Position numbers and translations under genes: made by a program. A stretch of 34,147 nucleotides of DNA from an uncultured Lachnospiraceae bacterium (GTDB taxonomy: Bacteria > Bacillota > Clostridia > Lachnospirales > Lachnospiraceae). The DNA lies in contig CAJUOF010000203.1 in NCBI GenBank assembly GCA_910587905.1, forward strand, positions 1-34,147, in the 5' to 3' direction. Positions within the stretch are counted from its first letter, which is position 1. Every line of letters starts with the position of its first letter. This document shows, piece by piece, positions 23,898 through 31,752 of this stretch. The notes under the pieces are model-generated. The model searched no databases. It worked only from the letters and a program-made list of their open reading frames with translations, and was not told the origin of the DNA.

Positions 23898-25388
23898 TTA
23901 CAGGCTCTCAATAAACCGGAGGAAGGCCGCCTTCCCCTCCGGCGTCCGCTTGTAGACTCCGGCGTCCTCCAGGACCTGGCTGAACACGGAGCCGATCTCC
24001 TTTCGGATGATGTCGTGGACATTGTCCGCATTCACGTCCGGGTAACGCTTTAAGAACTCCTCCGCCCAGTCGGCGTGCTTTTTCGTGGCCTCGTCCGCCC
24101 GCAGGTCTCCGCCCGCCAGGATCACCTCGGCCAGCTTCTCCATCTCGCCCTTCAACCTGGCGGGAAGGACCGCCAGGCCCATGACCTCGATGAGACCGAT
24201 GTTCTCCTTCTTGATGTGATGAAGGTTCGCATGGGGATGGTAGACGCCCAGGGGATGCTCCTCGGTGGTGATGTTGTTCCTGAGGACCAGGTCCAGCTCA
24301 TAGACCTCGCCCCGCTTCCTGGCGATGGGCGTGATGGTATTGTGGGGCTCCCCGCCCGTCTCGGCGAAGACGAAGGCCGCCTCGTCGGTGTAGCCCCTCC
24401 AGGCCTTTAAGATCTTGTCGGCGGCATCGATTAACTCTTCCGTGTCCTCAGAACGAAGCCTAATCACCGACATGGGCCATTTGACAATGCCCGCCTCCAG
24501 ATGCTCAAAGCCGTGGATGGTGACCTTCTCCTCGACGGGGGCCTTGGCCATGGCAAACTCATAATGGCCGCCCTGGAAATGGTCGTGACTCAGGATGGAG
24601 CCGCCCACGATGGGAAGATCCGCATTGGAGCCCAGGAAATAGTGGGGGAACTGCCTGACAAAATCCAGCAGCTTGCAGAAGGCGTCCCGATTAATCTGCA
24701 TGGGCGTGTGCTCCTTATTTAACACGATGCAGTGCTCGTTGTAATACACGTAAGGGGAATACTGGAGGCCCCAGGGCTTCCCGTTCACCGTGATGGGAAT
24801 GATCCGGTGGTTCTGCCTGGCCGGATGGTTCACCCGTCCCGCATAGCCCTCGTTCTCCGCACAAAGCAGACACTTGGGATAACCGCTCTGTTTCGCCAGC
24901 TTGGCCGCCGCAATGGCCTTCGGGTCCTTCTCCGGCTTGGACAGGTTGATGGTAATGTCCATCTCCCCGTAAGGAGTCTCCGCCTTCCATTTTAAGTCCC
25001 GCTTCACCCGGTAACGGCGGATGTAATCCGTATCCTGGCTGAATTTGTAATAAAAGTCCGTGGCCGTCTCCGGGCTTTTCTCGTAGAGGGCCCAGAATTT
25101 CCGGATGATCTCGCTGGGCCTCGCCACAAGCTTTGCCATCAGCTTCGTGTCGAAGAGGTCCCGGTAAACGATGCTGTCCTCGATGAGGCCCTTTTCACAG
25201 GCATAGTCCAAAAGCTCCGCCAGCACCGGCCTAAGCTCCACGTCATGGAATTCCTCCGCCGGCTCCTCGTATTCGTCGATTTTCAGTGTCTCCAAAAGGG
25301 CGTTGGTGGTGTAAAACACGTCCTCCTTCTCGATCAGGCCGGTTTCCAGCCCGTAGGTCACCAGCTTCTTGATGGCTGTTTCGATCAT
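23898..25388 (-). CDS. galT: UDP-glucose--hexose-1-phosphate uridylyltransferase, class II GalT
   Basis: A 496-residue Leloir pathway enzyme transferring UMP from UDP-glucose to galactose 1-phosphate. The length and blocks (NHPARQNHRIIPITVNGKPWGLQYSPY, LSHDHFQGGHYEFAMA, GVYHPHANLHHIKKENIGLIEVMG) mark the Firmicutes-type GalT rather than the ~350-residue E. coli type. It lies last in galK-galE-galT, 12 bp after galE, so it is clearly co-transcribed. A terminator follows at 23831-23872. Confidence 0.95.
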   Translation of the reverse strand: MIETAIKKLVTYGLETGLIEKEDVFYTTNALLETLKIDEYEEPAEEFHDVELRPVLAELLDYACEKGLIEDSIVYRDLFDTKLMAKLVARPSEIIRKFWALYEKSPETATDFYYKFSQDTDYIRRYRVKRDLKWKAETPYGEMDITINLSKPEKDPKAIAAAKLAKQSGYPKCLLCAENEGYAGRVNHPARQNHRIIPITVNGKPWGLQYSPYVYYNEHCIVLNKEHTPMQINRDAFCKLLDFVRQFPHYFLGSNADLPIVGGSILSHDHFQGGHYEFAMAKAPVEEKVTIHGFEHLEAGIVKWPMSVIRLRSEDTEELIDAADKILKAWRGYTDEAAFVFAETGGEPHNTITPIARKRGEVYELDLVLRNNITTEEHPLGVYHPHANLHHIKKENIGLIEVMGLAVLPARLKGEMEKLAEVILAGGDLRADEATKKHADWAEEFLKRYPDVNADNVHDIIRKEIGSVFSQVLEDAGVYKRTPEGKAAFLRFIESL

Positions 25389-25400
25389 CGCACTCCCCTC

Positions 25401-26393
25401 CTATTTCGCATATCCGTTCGGATGGTTCTTATGCCAGTTCCAGGCGGTGGCAATGATCTCCTCCAGGTCCGCATGCTCCGGCTTCCAGCCAAGGATCTTC
25501 TTGGCCTTCTCGCTGGAGGCGATGAGCCTTGCCGGGTCTCCCGCCCGTCTGGGGGAGACGACGGCCTTGATGGGATCCCCCGTCACCTTCCTCGCCGTCT
25601 CAATGACCTCCTTCACGGTAAAGCCGACGCCGTTGCCCAGGTTGAAGATGTCGCTCTTCCCGCCCTCCATCAGGTATTTCACCGCCAGGATGTGGGCCTG
25701 GGCCAGATCCGTCACGTGGATGTAATCCCGGACGCAGGTGCCGTCCTTCGTGTCATAGTCGTCGCCGAAAATGCTGATGGCCTCCCGCTTCTTAAGGGGC
25801 ACCTGGAGAATCAGCGGAATCAGGTGGCTCTCCGGGTTGTGGGCCTCGCCGATCCCGCCGCTCACATGGGCGCCGCAGGCGTTGAAATACCGGAGGGACA
25901 CGAACCGAAGCCCGTGGGCCAGGCCGGTCCACTTGAACATCTTCTCCATGGAAAGCTTCGTCTCCCCGTAGGTGTTGGTCGGCTCCGTCCGGTCCGTCTC
26001 CTCGATCGGGATCTTCTCCGGCTCGCCGTAGGTGGCCGCCGTGGAGGAGAACACGATCTTGTCAAGGTCGTGGGCTACCATGCTCTCCAGAAGCACCTTG
26101 GTGCCGCAGAGGTTGTTGTCGTAATATTTGAGGGGATTGGTCATGCTCTCCCCCACCAGGGAATTGGCCGCAAAATGGATCACCGCATCGATATCCTTCT
26201 CCGCATCAAACACCGAGTCCACAAATCCCCTGTCTCTCAGATCACCCTGATAAAATTTCGCCTTCGGATGAACCGCCTCAATGTGCCCCGTCTCCAGGTT
26301 GTCGATGATGACCACGTCATTTCCCGCGTCCACCAGCTCATACACCGTGTGAGAACCGATATAACCGGCTCCGCCAAGTACCACAATCTTCAT
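25401..26393 (-). CDS. galE: UDP-glucose 4-epimerase of the galactose operon (second paralogue)
   Basis: A 330-residue epimerase: Rossmann motif GGAGYIGSHT at residues 7-16, FSSTAATYGEPEKIPIEE, and the catalytic NTYGETK (YxxxK). It regenerates UDP-glucose in the Leloir pathway. It is 61 bp after galK and 12 bp before galT on the same strand. It is clearly distinct from the galE at 6612-7640, so the organism has two epimerases, this one for galactose breakdown. Confidence 0.95.
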   Translation of the reverse strand: MKIVVLGGAGYIGSHTVYELVDAGNDVVIIDNLETGHIEAVHPKAKFYQGDLRDRGFVDSVFDAEKDIDAVIHFAANSLVGESMTNPLKYYDNNLCGTKVLLESMVAHDLDKIVFSSTAATYGEPEKIPIEETDRTEPTNTYGETKLSMEKMFKWTGLAHGLRFVSLRYFNACGAHVSGGIGEAHNPESHLIPLILQVPLKKREAISIFGDDYDTKDGTCVRDYIHVTDLAQAHILAVKYLMEGGKSDIFNLGNGVGFTVKEVIETARKVTGDPIKAVVSPRRAGDPARLIASSEKAKKILGWKPEHADLEEIIATAWNWHKNHPNGYAK

Positions 26394-26454
26394 TTTTTCC
26401 GCCTTTCTTGGTATAAATTATTTCAACCGCACAGGAAAATTACTTCACAGTCCT

Positions 26455-27738
26455 TTAAAGTACCCGGATCCCGCCGTAGGGCCGCACCTTGAGCACGTGG
26501 CAGGAGCCCTCGCCGAACACGCTGTCCAAAACCTTTCTGTACTCTTCCACAAAGGAGTTCTTCACGAAGGCCTGGATGGTCCCGGCGAAGCCGCCGCCGT
26601 GAACCCTGCAAACGCCGTTTTCCCCGAGAATGCTCTCGCTGACGGCGATCCCCAGTGACACACCCTGGTCCTGCACGTTCTTGTTGGTATAGACATTTTG
26701 CAGGAACTGGAAAGAAGAGACTCCCGATTCCTTCACCAGGCCGAGGAAATCTCCAAAGCGGTCCTCCGAAAGCGCCTTCGCCTCCTCCGCCGCCCGTTCA
26801 TTCTCCGCAAAGAAATGAAGACTCCTGAGGGCCGCCCGGTCTCCCGCCTTCTCCCGCACTTCGGGAATCCGTTTCATAAACTCGTCCCGGTCCACGTCCC
26901 GCAATACGTTCCTTCCGAAACAGGCCGCCGCCGCCTTCATCTCCACCGGAATCTGGGCGTAATCGTCGGTGAGGTCAGAATGGGAGCCCTTGGTGTCCAC
27001 GATGCACAGGCTATAATGGTAGGAGTCAAAATCCACGGAAACCTTCTCCACCACCGGTGCCTTCGGGTCCCTAAAGTCGATGCCAATGAGACCGCCCACA
27101 GAACAAGCTGTCTGGTCCATCAGGCCACAGGGCTTTCCGAAATACTCATTCTCCGCATATTGGGCGACCTTCGCGATCTCCACCGGGTCAATCCGCATCT
27201 CGTGGAACAGGCCGGAAATGATGGTTCCCACCAGGACCTCGAAGGCCGCCGAGGAGGAAAGGCCCGCCCCGATCAGCACGTTGCTGGTCACATAGGCGTT
27301 GAATCCCCGCTTCGTGGCAAAGCCCAGTCTCTCCAGCCCTGCCGCCACGCCCCGAATCAGCGCCGCCGTGGTCTCCTTCTCCGATTCCCGCACAGAAAGG
27401 TCCGCCAAGTCGACAGAGATCATCCCGTAGCCCTCCGACAAAACCCGGATGCAGTTTTCCTCATTGAGTCCCACCACCGCAATGGCGTCCAGATTGACAG
27501 AGGTGGCAAGCACCCGCCCATGCTGGTGATCCGTGTGGTTCCCCCCCACCTCGCTCCGGCCGGGCGTGCTGTAAATCTCCACCTCTTCTCCACCGAACAG
27601 CTCACCGTAATGTTTCACGGCCTTCCCGTACCGCTCCCTCTGGGCCGCCGTCATGGATTCATCCACGTAAATATCCTTCAGCCGTTTGTCATGGGCTCCC
27701 TGCGCAAGCTCTTCAAGGAGCAGTTTCTTTTTTTTCAT
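26455..27738 (-). CDS. galK: Galactokinase
   Basis: A 427-residue GHMP kinase phosphorylating galactose. I chose the ATG at 27738 (MKKKKLLLEEL); the upstream extension passes through the promoter. Signature GRSEVGGNHTDHQHG (the galactokinase G-R-x-N-x-I-G-E-H-x-D-Y motif, here with Ser-Glu-Val-Gly-Gly-Asn and His for Tyr). The ATP loop GAGLSSSAAFEV is complete, as is the third motif HGGGFAGTIQAFV. The altered substrate signature is common in Lachnospiraceae-type GalK as far as I recall. First gene of the gal operon, behind an operator-bearing promoter. Confidence 0.92.
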   Translation of the reverse strand: MKKKKLLLEELAQGAHDKRLKDIYVDESMTAAQRERYGKAVKHYGELFGGEEVEIYSTPGRSEVGGNHTDHQHGRVLATSVNLDAIAVVGLNEENCIRVLSEGYGMISVDLADLSVRESEKETTAALIRGVAAGLERLGFATKRGFNAYVTSNVLIGAGLSSSAAFEVLVGTIISGLFHEMRIDPVEIAKVAQYAENEYFGKPCGLMDQTACSVGGLIGIDFRDPKAPVVEKVSVDFDSYHYSLCIVDTKGSHSDLTDDYAQIPVEMKAAAACFGRNVLRDVDRDEFMKRIPEVREKAGDRAALRSLHFFAENERAAEEAKALSEDRFGDFLGLVKESGVSSFQFLQNVYTNKNVQDQGVSLGIAVSESILGENGVCRVHGGGFAGTIQAFVKNSFVEEYRKVLDSVFGEGSCHVLKVRPYGGIRVL

Positions 27739-27827
27739 AACCCGTACCAATCCTTTCTGTTTTTCTCCCGGCCGCCCGATTCCGGTCTGTCGATTCCGAC
27801 GGAAATCCTCCGCCCCGTACTGACACC

Positions 27828-27856
27828 ATCTTACCATAGTTTTACTAAAACTTCAA
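27828..27856 (-). promoter_or_regulatory. gal operon promoter with operator in the spacer
   Basis: Minus strand: TTGAAG (27851-27856), 17-bp spacer, TAAGAT (27828-27833). A perfect 15-bp palindrome, AGTTTTACTAAAACT (27838-27852), fills the spacer: a LacI-family type operator where bound repressor would block polymerase. Confidence 0.75.
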
Positions 27857-27883
27857 CATGTATTTACCGAAAATATCGATTTA

Positions 27884-27901
27884 TTTCACTAAAAGTTCAC
27901 C
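27884..27901. promoter_or_regulatory. Second operator-like site between galK and the LacI-type gene
   Basis: TTTCACTAAAAGTTCAC shares the ACTAAAA core with the palindrome at 27838-27852, about 45 bp away, and lies 26 bp upstream of the -35 of the LacI-family gene. Two sites could allow looping and joint control. Confidence 0.45.
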
Positions 27902-27926
27902 GCCATGATTTTCTTCTGAAGGCAGA

Positions 27927-27955
27927 TTGCTTTTCTGCCCGTTTTTGTTTATAAT
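27927..27955 (+). promoter_or_regulatory. Promoter of the LacI-family regulator gene
   Basis: TTGCTT (27927-27932), 17-bp spacer, TATAAT (27950-27955). Confidence 0.7.
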
Positions 27956-27992
27956 ATCCGGGAAAGACAACGTGAAAGCGAGGGAATTCCCA

Positions 27993-28994
27993 TTGGCCAC
28001 CTTAAAGGATGTCGCAAAAAAAGCCGGCGTTTCTTCTGCCGCCGCTTCCAGAATCCTCAACAACGACGCCTCCCTGTCGGTCCCTCCGGAGACCAGGCAG
28101 AAGGTCTTGGATGCTGCCAAGGCGCTCAACTACCAGAAAAAACAGAAAAATGCCGTTCGCTCCGCCTATACCATGGGAATCCTGCAATGGTTTTCCTCCT
28201 TACAGGAGCTGGAGGACAGCTATTACCTCTCCATCCGCCAGGGAATCGAGGACTTCTGCCTGGCCAATTGCCTGAACGTGGTCCGCACCTTTAAAAGCGA
28301 CCTAAACTGCATGGAATCCCTCTCCCTGGTTGACGGGCTGATCTGCATCGGCAAATTCACGGCAGACGAGATCGCCCGCTTCAAAGAGATCAGCGACTCC
28401 CTGCTCCTGATCGACATGGCTTCCCCCGACCCGGAAACCTCCTCCATCACCCTGGATTTTGAACAGGCCGTATCCGACGCCCTGGAATACCTTTTCCGAC
28501 TGGGACATCGAAAAATCGCTTACCTGGGCGGCCTGGAATACCTGGCCGACGGCTCCCTGTTTCCCGACAGCAGAAAGAGAGCCTTCCTCTCCTTCTGTGA
28601 AAGCCGCGGGATCACTTCCCTTCCTTATATAAGGGAAGAACAGTTTTCCAGCGAATCCGGTTACCGGATGATGACGGAGCTTCTGGAATCCGGCAACGTC
28701 CCCTCCGCCGTGTTCGCCGCCAGCGATCCCATCGCCCTTGGCGCCCTGAACGCCGCCAAGGAACAGGGCTTCAAAGTACCCGGCGACATCTCCTTCATCG
28801 GCTTTGACGACATCAGCCTGTGCCGGATGGCCTCTCCGCCCCTCACCACCGTCCACGCCCCCGCCTATGAAATGGGGCGTTACGGCGCCGGCATCGTCTA
28901 CCATCTCCTAAAAGCGCCCTCCGACACCGGTCTCCAGATCAAGATGCCCTGCCACCTGGCCCTCAGGGATTCCTGCCGGGAAAAGAAAAAATAG
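27993..28994 (+). CDS. LacI/GalR-family transcriptional regulator
   Basis: A 333-residue repressor-type protein starting at TTG 27993 (MATLKDVAKKAGVSSAAASRILNND), with GAGGG 8 nt upstream. Residues 1-50 are the LacI HTH plus hinge; the rest is a periplasmic-binding-protein-like sugar domain (VDGLICIGKF, GHRKIAYLGG, PSAVFAASDPIALGALNAAKEQGFKVPGDISFIGFDDI). It is transcribed divergently from galKET and almost certainly controls it through the ACTAAAA operators; galactose or a derivative is the likely effector (inference). It is a functional analogue of Firmicutes GalR. Confidence 0.88.
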   Translation: MATLKDVAKKAGVSSAAASRILNNDASLSVPPETRQKVLDAAKALNYQKKQKNAVRSAYTMGILQWFSSLQELEDSYYLSIRQGIEDFCLANCLNVVRTFKSDLNCMESLSLVDGLICIGKFTADEIARFKEISDSLLLIDMASPDPETSSITLDFEQAVSDALEYLFRLGHRKIAYLGGLEYLADGSLFPDSRKRAFLSFCESRGITSLPYIREEQFSSESGYRMMTELLESGNVPSAVFAASDPIALGALNAAKEQGFKVPGDISFIGFDDISLCRMASPPLTTVHAPAYEMGRYGAGIVYHLLKAPSDTGLQIKMPCHLALRDSCREKKK

Positions 28995-29055
28995 CCGCCT
29001 TCCTCCCGGCCGGAACCGAAACCGGTTCCGGCCACGCCACCCCCATAAAAATCCC

Positions 29056-29084
29056 TTGACAACATCGGCCAAAACCGCTAAACT
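29056..29084 (+). promoter_or_regulatory. Promoter of the Rpn-type gene
   Basis: TTGACA (29056-29061), 17-bp spacer, TAAACT (29079-29084). The ~165-nt leader to the ATG at 29251 shows nothing recognisable. Confidence 0.65.
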
Positions 29085-29250
29085 AAAACTACATATCCGG
29101 GAGCACGTCTTAAACCATTCGGTTGCTGATTCCCCTATATGGACAACGAAAAACATGGTGGAACAGAGACGAACATGGGCTTCCGTTACGGCATAACCTT
29201 TGCCGTCCGATTTTCCTTTCTGTTTTGCCGGCGCAGAAAGGAAGAACGCA

Positions 29251-30172
29251 ATGAAACAATTACAGGACTTGAATCTTTTGGACGATTTCCTATTTGGCAC
29301 CCTTGTCGCACATCCGCATTTCCAAGAACCGTTCAGCCGCATCCTTCTGGAGACGATCCTGCAAAAAAAGGTTGGACGGCTGAAGATCATTCCGCAGAAA
29401 ACCTATTATGGGAAAGACATGGATCTGCACGGCATGAGACTCGACATATTCATGGAAGAAACTCCGAAAGGAAACGAAACCGGTCCCATTTCCATATACG
29501 ACATGGAACCAGACCGGAAACCGGGAACCATTCCGGAACTGGCAAGGCGAACTCGTTTTTACCATGCGCTGATGGACACGGAATGCTTGAAATCCGGTGC
29601 AAAATACAGTTCCCTGAAAAATGTGGTCATCATTTTCATCATGCCGGTGGATCCCTTCGGGGAGGAACGGATGGTGTACACCGTCCGCACCATGTGCGAA
29701 GAACTGCCGGGGCTTCCTTATGACGACGGAGCCAGGACCCTCTTCTTATATACAAACGGAAAGAAGGGGAGCCCGCCAAAAGCCCTCCGTCAGCTACTTC
29801 TTCATGGAATGCAGCACGCAGGAATGCGCGGTGAACGGAAATCTGAAAAAACTCCATCACTTGGTAGAGTCCGTGAAACAGGACAGGGAGGTGGAACTGA
29901 GCTATATGAAAGTCTGGGAACAGGAAGAGCGGCTTCGCGCAGAAGCCCATGAAGAAGGGTTTGCGGAAGGACACGCGAAAGGTCTGGAAAAAGGGCTCGA
30001 AGAGGGGCTCAAAAAAGGACTCGAACAGGGACTCGAACAAGGACTCGAACAGGGACGATTAGAAGAACAAAAAAACACGGAACGCGAAAAACGCCGGGCC
30101 AATCTGGCCGAAGAGGAAAACAAAAGACTGCTTGCCGAATTGCGGAAATACAGAGCGGAACGCACTTTTTAA
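29251..30172 (+). pseudogene. Rpn-family PD-(D/E)XK nuclease/recombination-promoting protein, frameshifted
   Basis: The ATG at 29251 follows AGAAAGGAAG. The N-terminal part (LLDDFLFGTLVAHPHF..RILLETIL) and the RLDIFMEE...ISIYDMEPD core match Rpn/PDDEXK transposase-like nucleases that cut DNA and act in phage defence. The usual ExQ motif reads EPD, a possible active-site loss. Near 29785-29803 the frame shifts by one base: the reading LRQLL continues in the next frame as FMECSTQECAVNGNLKKLHHLVESVKQDREVELSYMKVWEQEERL, the normal family C-terminus, ending at 30172. The C-terminus carries a variable 12-bp repeat tract. Assembly error, decay, or two separately translated proteins are all possible. 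Confidence 0.75.
29981..30052 (+). repeat. 12-bp tandem repeats in the Rpn C-terminus
   Basis: Six in-frame units of the GGxCTCGAAxAG type, the last three nearly identical (GGACTCGAACAG/A at 30017, 30029 and 30041), encoding a KGLE(K/E/Q) ladder. Such tracts vary in length between strains of Rpn genes by slippage, always in steps of four residues. Confidence 0.8.
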
Positions 30173-30223
30173 AATCACCTGCCGCATATCATCAAAAAAA
30201 GTGCTTTTTCTCCAAATTAACTG

Positions 30224-30252
30224 TTGACAAGCCCGCCCTTCTATAGTATAGT
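30224..30252 (+). promoter_or_regulatory. Promoter of tRNA-Thr
   Basis: TTGACA (30224-30229), 17-bp spacer, TATAGT (30247-30252), 37 bp before the tRNA. Confidence 0.8.
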
Positions 30253-30289
30253 ATTCGTGTTGCCGCAAAGAAGCGGGACAAAAATAGGT

Positions 30290-30362
30290 GCTGGCGTGGC
30301 ACAGGTGGTAGCGCACCTCATTGGTAATGAGGAGGTCGGCAGTTCGAGTCTGCTCGCCAGCT
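30290..30362 (+). tRNA. tRNA-Thr (anticodon GGT)
   Basis: A 73-nt cloverleaf: acceptor GCTGGCG with CGCCAGC, D stem GCAC/GCGC, anticodon stem CCTCA/TGAGG around TTGGTAA (anticodon GGT, reads ACC/ACU), T arm GGCAG-TTCGAGT-CTGCT, discriminator T. CCA not encoded. From the anticodon loop onward the sequence is repeated exactly at 31703-31748, which makes the tRNA the integration target of the island that follows. Confidence 0.95.
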
Positions 30363-30366
30363 CGCA
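30321..30366 (+). repeat. Left attachment-type repeat (attL-like), inside tRNA-Thr
   Basis: 46 bp from TTGGTAATGAGG to CAGCTCGCA, identical to 31703-31748. It covers the tRNA 3' half plus four flanking bases, the classical core of a tyrosine-recombinase integration site. Confidence 0.85.
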
Positions 30367-30380
30367 GAGGTTAGTAAGAA

Positions 30381-30420
30381 GGCTTTCCGAGGCATAAAGC
30401 TTCGGAAAGTCTTTATTTTA
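30381..30420 (+). terminator. Terminator after tRNA-Thr
   Basis: GGCTTTCCGA (30381-30390) pairs with TCGGAAAGTC (30402-30411) followed by TTTATTTTATT. It lies inside the inserted segment and differs from the older terminator displaced to 31753-31784. Confidence 0.8.
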
Positions 30421-30870
30421 TTGCCAAACAACCGAATGGATAAGCTACTCTTTTTTCACTCGGTTTTGGGCGTGTTGAAACGTCTGTAACATGGAATTTG
30501 TGGAAAATATGTTGTTATGCTAGAATGGGTGGAAATATCCTTGAAATCCTATAAATTAGCCATTTATATTTATATGCGGTTCTCCCCTCCGAAAAGCGGG
30601 CCAATTCCTTTTTAATATCCAAAGCAACCTTCACAAATGAAACTATTCAGAAAATAAATTTTGATAGGGCTCTGTATAAAAATATTGCAGATATGGCAGA
30701 TGAATGGTGGAATCATAATGCAGTGGATATAAATAACTGATAGCAATACATGAAACAGCGGTTTTGGACGGTATTTCCCCGCAAAAGATTTCAAATTGCA
30801 ATAATGCAACAAGACAGCCTTGACCCTCGCAGTTGGGGCTGTTTTCAATTTCTTTGCCTTTCCAACATAA
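30421..30870 (+). other. AT-rich island sequence with a remnant reading frame
   Basis: 450 bp lacking an intact gene. A + strand frame at about 30552-30740 reads without stops and ends ...FDRALYKNIADMADEWWN then HNAVDINN and a TGA, but it has no start or ribosome binding site; it looks like the tail of a decayed gene that I do not recognise. A GACAGCC/GGCTGTTTTC hairpin at 30812-30846 may be a terminator before the toxin-antitoxin promoter. Confidence 0.4.
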
Positions 30871-30876
30871 AATAAT

Positions 30877-30905
30877 TTGACATACGCACAAGAACCGCAT
30901 ATAAT
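30877..30905 (+). promoter_or_regulatory. Consensus promoter of the yefM-yoeB operon
   Basis: TTGACA (30877-30882), 17-bp spacer, TATAAT (30900-30905). A decayed copy of the same sequence stands at 32952-32980. Confidence 0.85.
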
Positions 30906-30944
30906 AAAAGTACGAAAAACCATACGAAAACAGGAGGTGATAGC

Positions 30945-31265
30945 ATGTTGGCAGTAAAAAGCATGGATGTGCGTGAAAATTTTAAAGAATGGTGCAATAA
31001 AGTAATAAGCGGTGAAACGCTGATTGTGTCACGGCCCAAAAATGAAAATGTAGTAATCGTATCTGAAAAAGAATATAACGAAATGGCAAAAGCAAAGAGA
31101 AATGCGGAATATCTGGCGATGTTGGACGAAAGCTTTCGGCAGTTAGAGGAAGGGAAAACCATATCTTTCAGCATGGAAGAATTACAGGCAATGGAATCTG
31201 ATGATTGGAAACCCACACAAAAAGTATTAAATTGGATGAAACAGCGGGGGCAGACAAATGAATGA
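30945..31265 (+). CDS. yefM: YefM/Phd-family antitoxin
   Basis: A 106-residue antitoxin; AGGAGG lies 8 nt before the ATG. The N-terminal Phd/YefM fold binds DNA and is recognisable as AVKSMDVRENFKEWCNKVISGETLIVSRPKNENVVIVSEKEYNEM. The C-terminal ~45 residues (FRQLEEGKTISFSMEELQAMESDDWKP) would wrap the toxin; they are longer than in short YefM proteins. It should neutralise YoeB and repress the operon. It overlaps the toxin gene by 8 bp, implying coupled translation. GC content is far below that of the flanking chromosome, consistent with transfer. Confidence 0.9.
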   Translation: MLAVKSMDVRENFKEWCNKVISGETLIVSRPKNENVVIVSEKEYNEMAKAKRNAEYLAMLDESFRQLEEGKTISFSMEELQAMESDDWKPTQKVLNWMKQRGQTNE

Positions 31266-31521
31266 TTTAACATTTACAGATAAAGGGTTTGCTGATTATG
31301 TATATTGGCAGTTTGAAGACAGAAAAACTGTTAAAAGAATCAATTACCTGTTAGAGGATATCAAACGAAACGGAGCAATGCAAGGCATTGGAAAGCCGGA
31401 GCCATTGAAACACCGCCCCGGATATTCCAGACGGATTGATGAAAAGAATCGTTTAGTATACGATATTGATGAATTGCAAAATATCAAAATCATTTCATGC
31501 AGAGGGCATTACGACGATTAG
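31258..31521 (+). CDS. yoeB: YoeB/Txe-family toxin (ribosome-dependent mRNA endonuclease)
   Basis: An 87-residue RelE-fold toxin that cleaves mRNA in the ribosomal A site. The family core GIGKPEPLK is at residues 43-51 and RRIDEKNRLVYDI at 58-70, ending with ISCRGHYDD. Residues matching the E. coli YoeB catalytic set are present: Glu48, Arg65, His84 and Tyr85. So the toxin is predicted active. It lies 8 bp inside the antitoxin gene. It is the only intact cargo between the tRNA-Thr repeats. Confidence 0.92.
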   Translation: MNDLTFTDKGFADYVYWQFEDRKTVKRINYLLEDIKRNGAMQGIGKPEPLKHRPGYSRRIDEKNRLVYDIDELQNIKIISCRGHYDD

Positions 31522-31660
31522 GGCGGCACATTCCCCAAATACTAAATTGACTTGTTGTGGGCTTTTTGTTAGATTCTTGTTAATAAAGTTACAGCGAACA
31601 ATGAAAAAGGACGCCAAGCTGTGAAAAGAACTCCGCATAATTGCAGCGTTTCACGAAGCA

Positions 31661-31702
31661 GCAGGCAAAACCGTGATAACACAGATCAAGCGTTATCGCA
31701 TT
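31661..31702 (+). repeat. Right-end sequence of island 1
   Basis: GCAGGCAAAACCGTGATAAC, then ACAGATCAAGCGTTATCGCA. It contains GATAAC/GTTATC inverted arms and abuts the tRNA repeat. A close copy lies at 33132-33173. It may be a recombinase arm-binding site. Confidence 0.6.
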
Positions 31703-31748
31703 TTGGTAATGAGGAGGTCGGCAGTTCGAGTCTGCTCGCCAGCTCGCA
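31703..31748 (+). repeat. Right attachment-type repeat (attR-like): displaced tRNA-Thr 3' end
   Basis: An exact 46-bp copy of 30321-30366, containing only the tRNA part from the anticodon loop onward, so it is not a functional tRNA. Together with the intact tRNA it brackets a ~1.4-kb insertion. Confidence 0.88.
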
Positions 31749-31752
31749 AAAA

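Noticed and set aside
26698-27954. 418-codon + strand frame opposite galK
   Set aside because: Antisense of galK running into the promoter region; no family features.
29008-29033. Strong GGCCGGAACCG/CGGTTCCGGCC hairpin after the LacI-type gene
   Set aside because: No T run follows on the + strand; it may slow polymerase or protect the 3' end, but I cannot call it an intrinsic terminator.
29981-30052. Short tandem repeats as a possible CRISPR array
   Set aside because: Units are 12 bp, contiguous without spacers, and encode an in-frame protein repeat.
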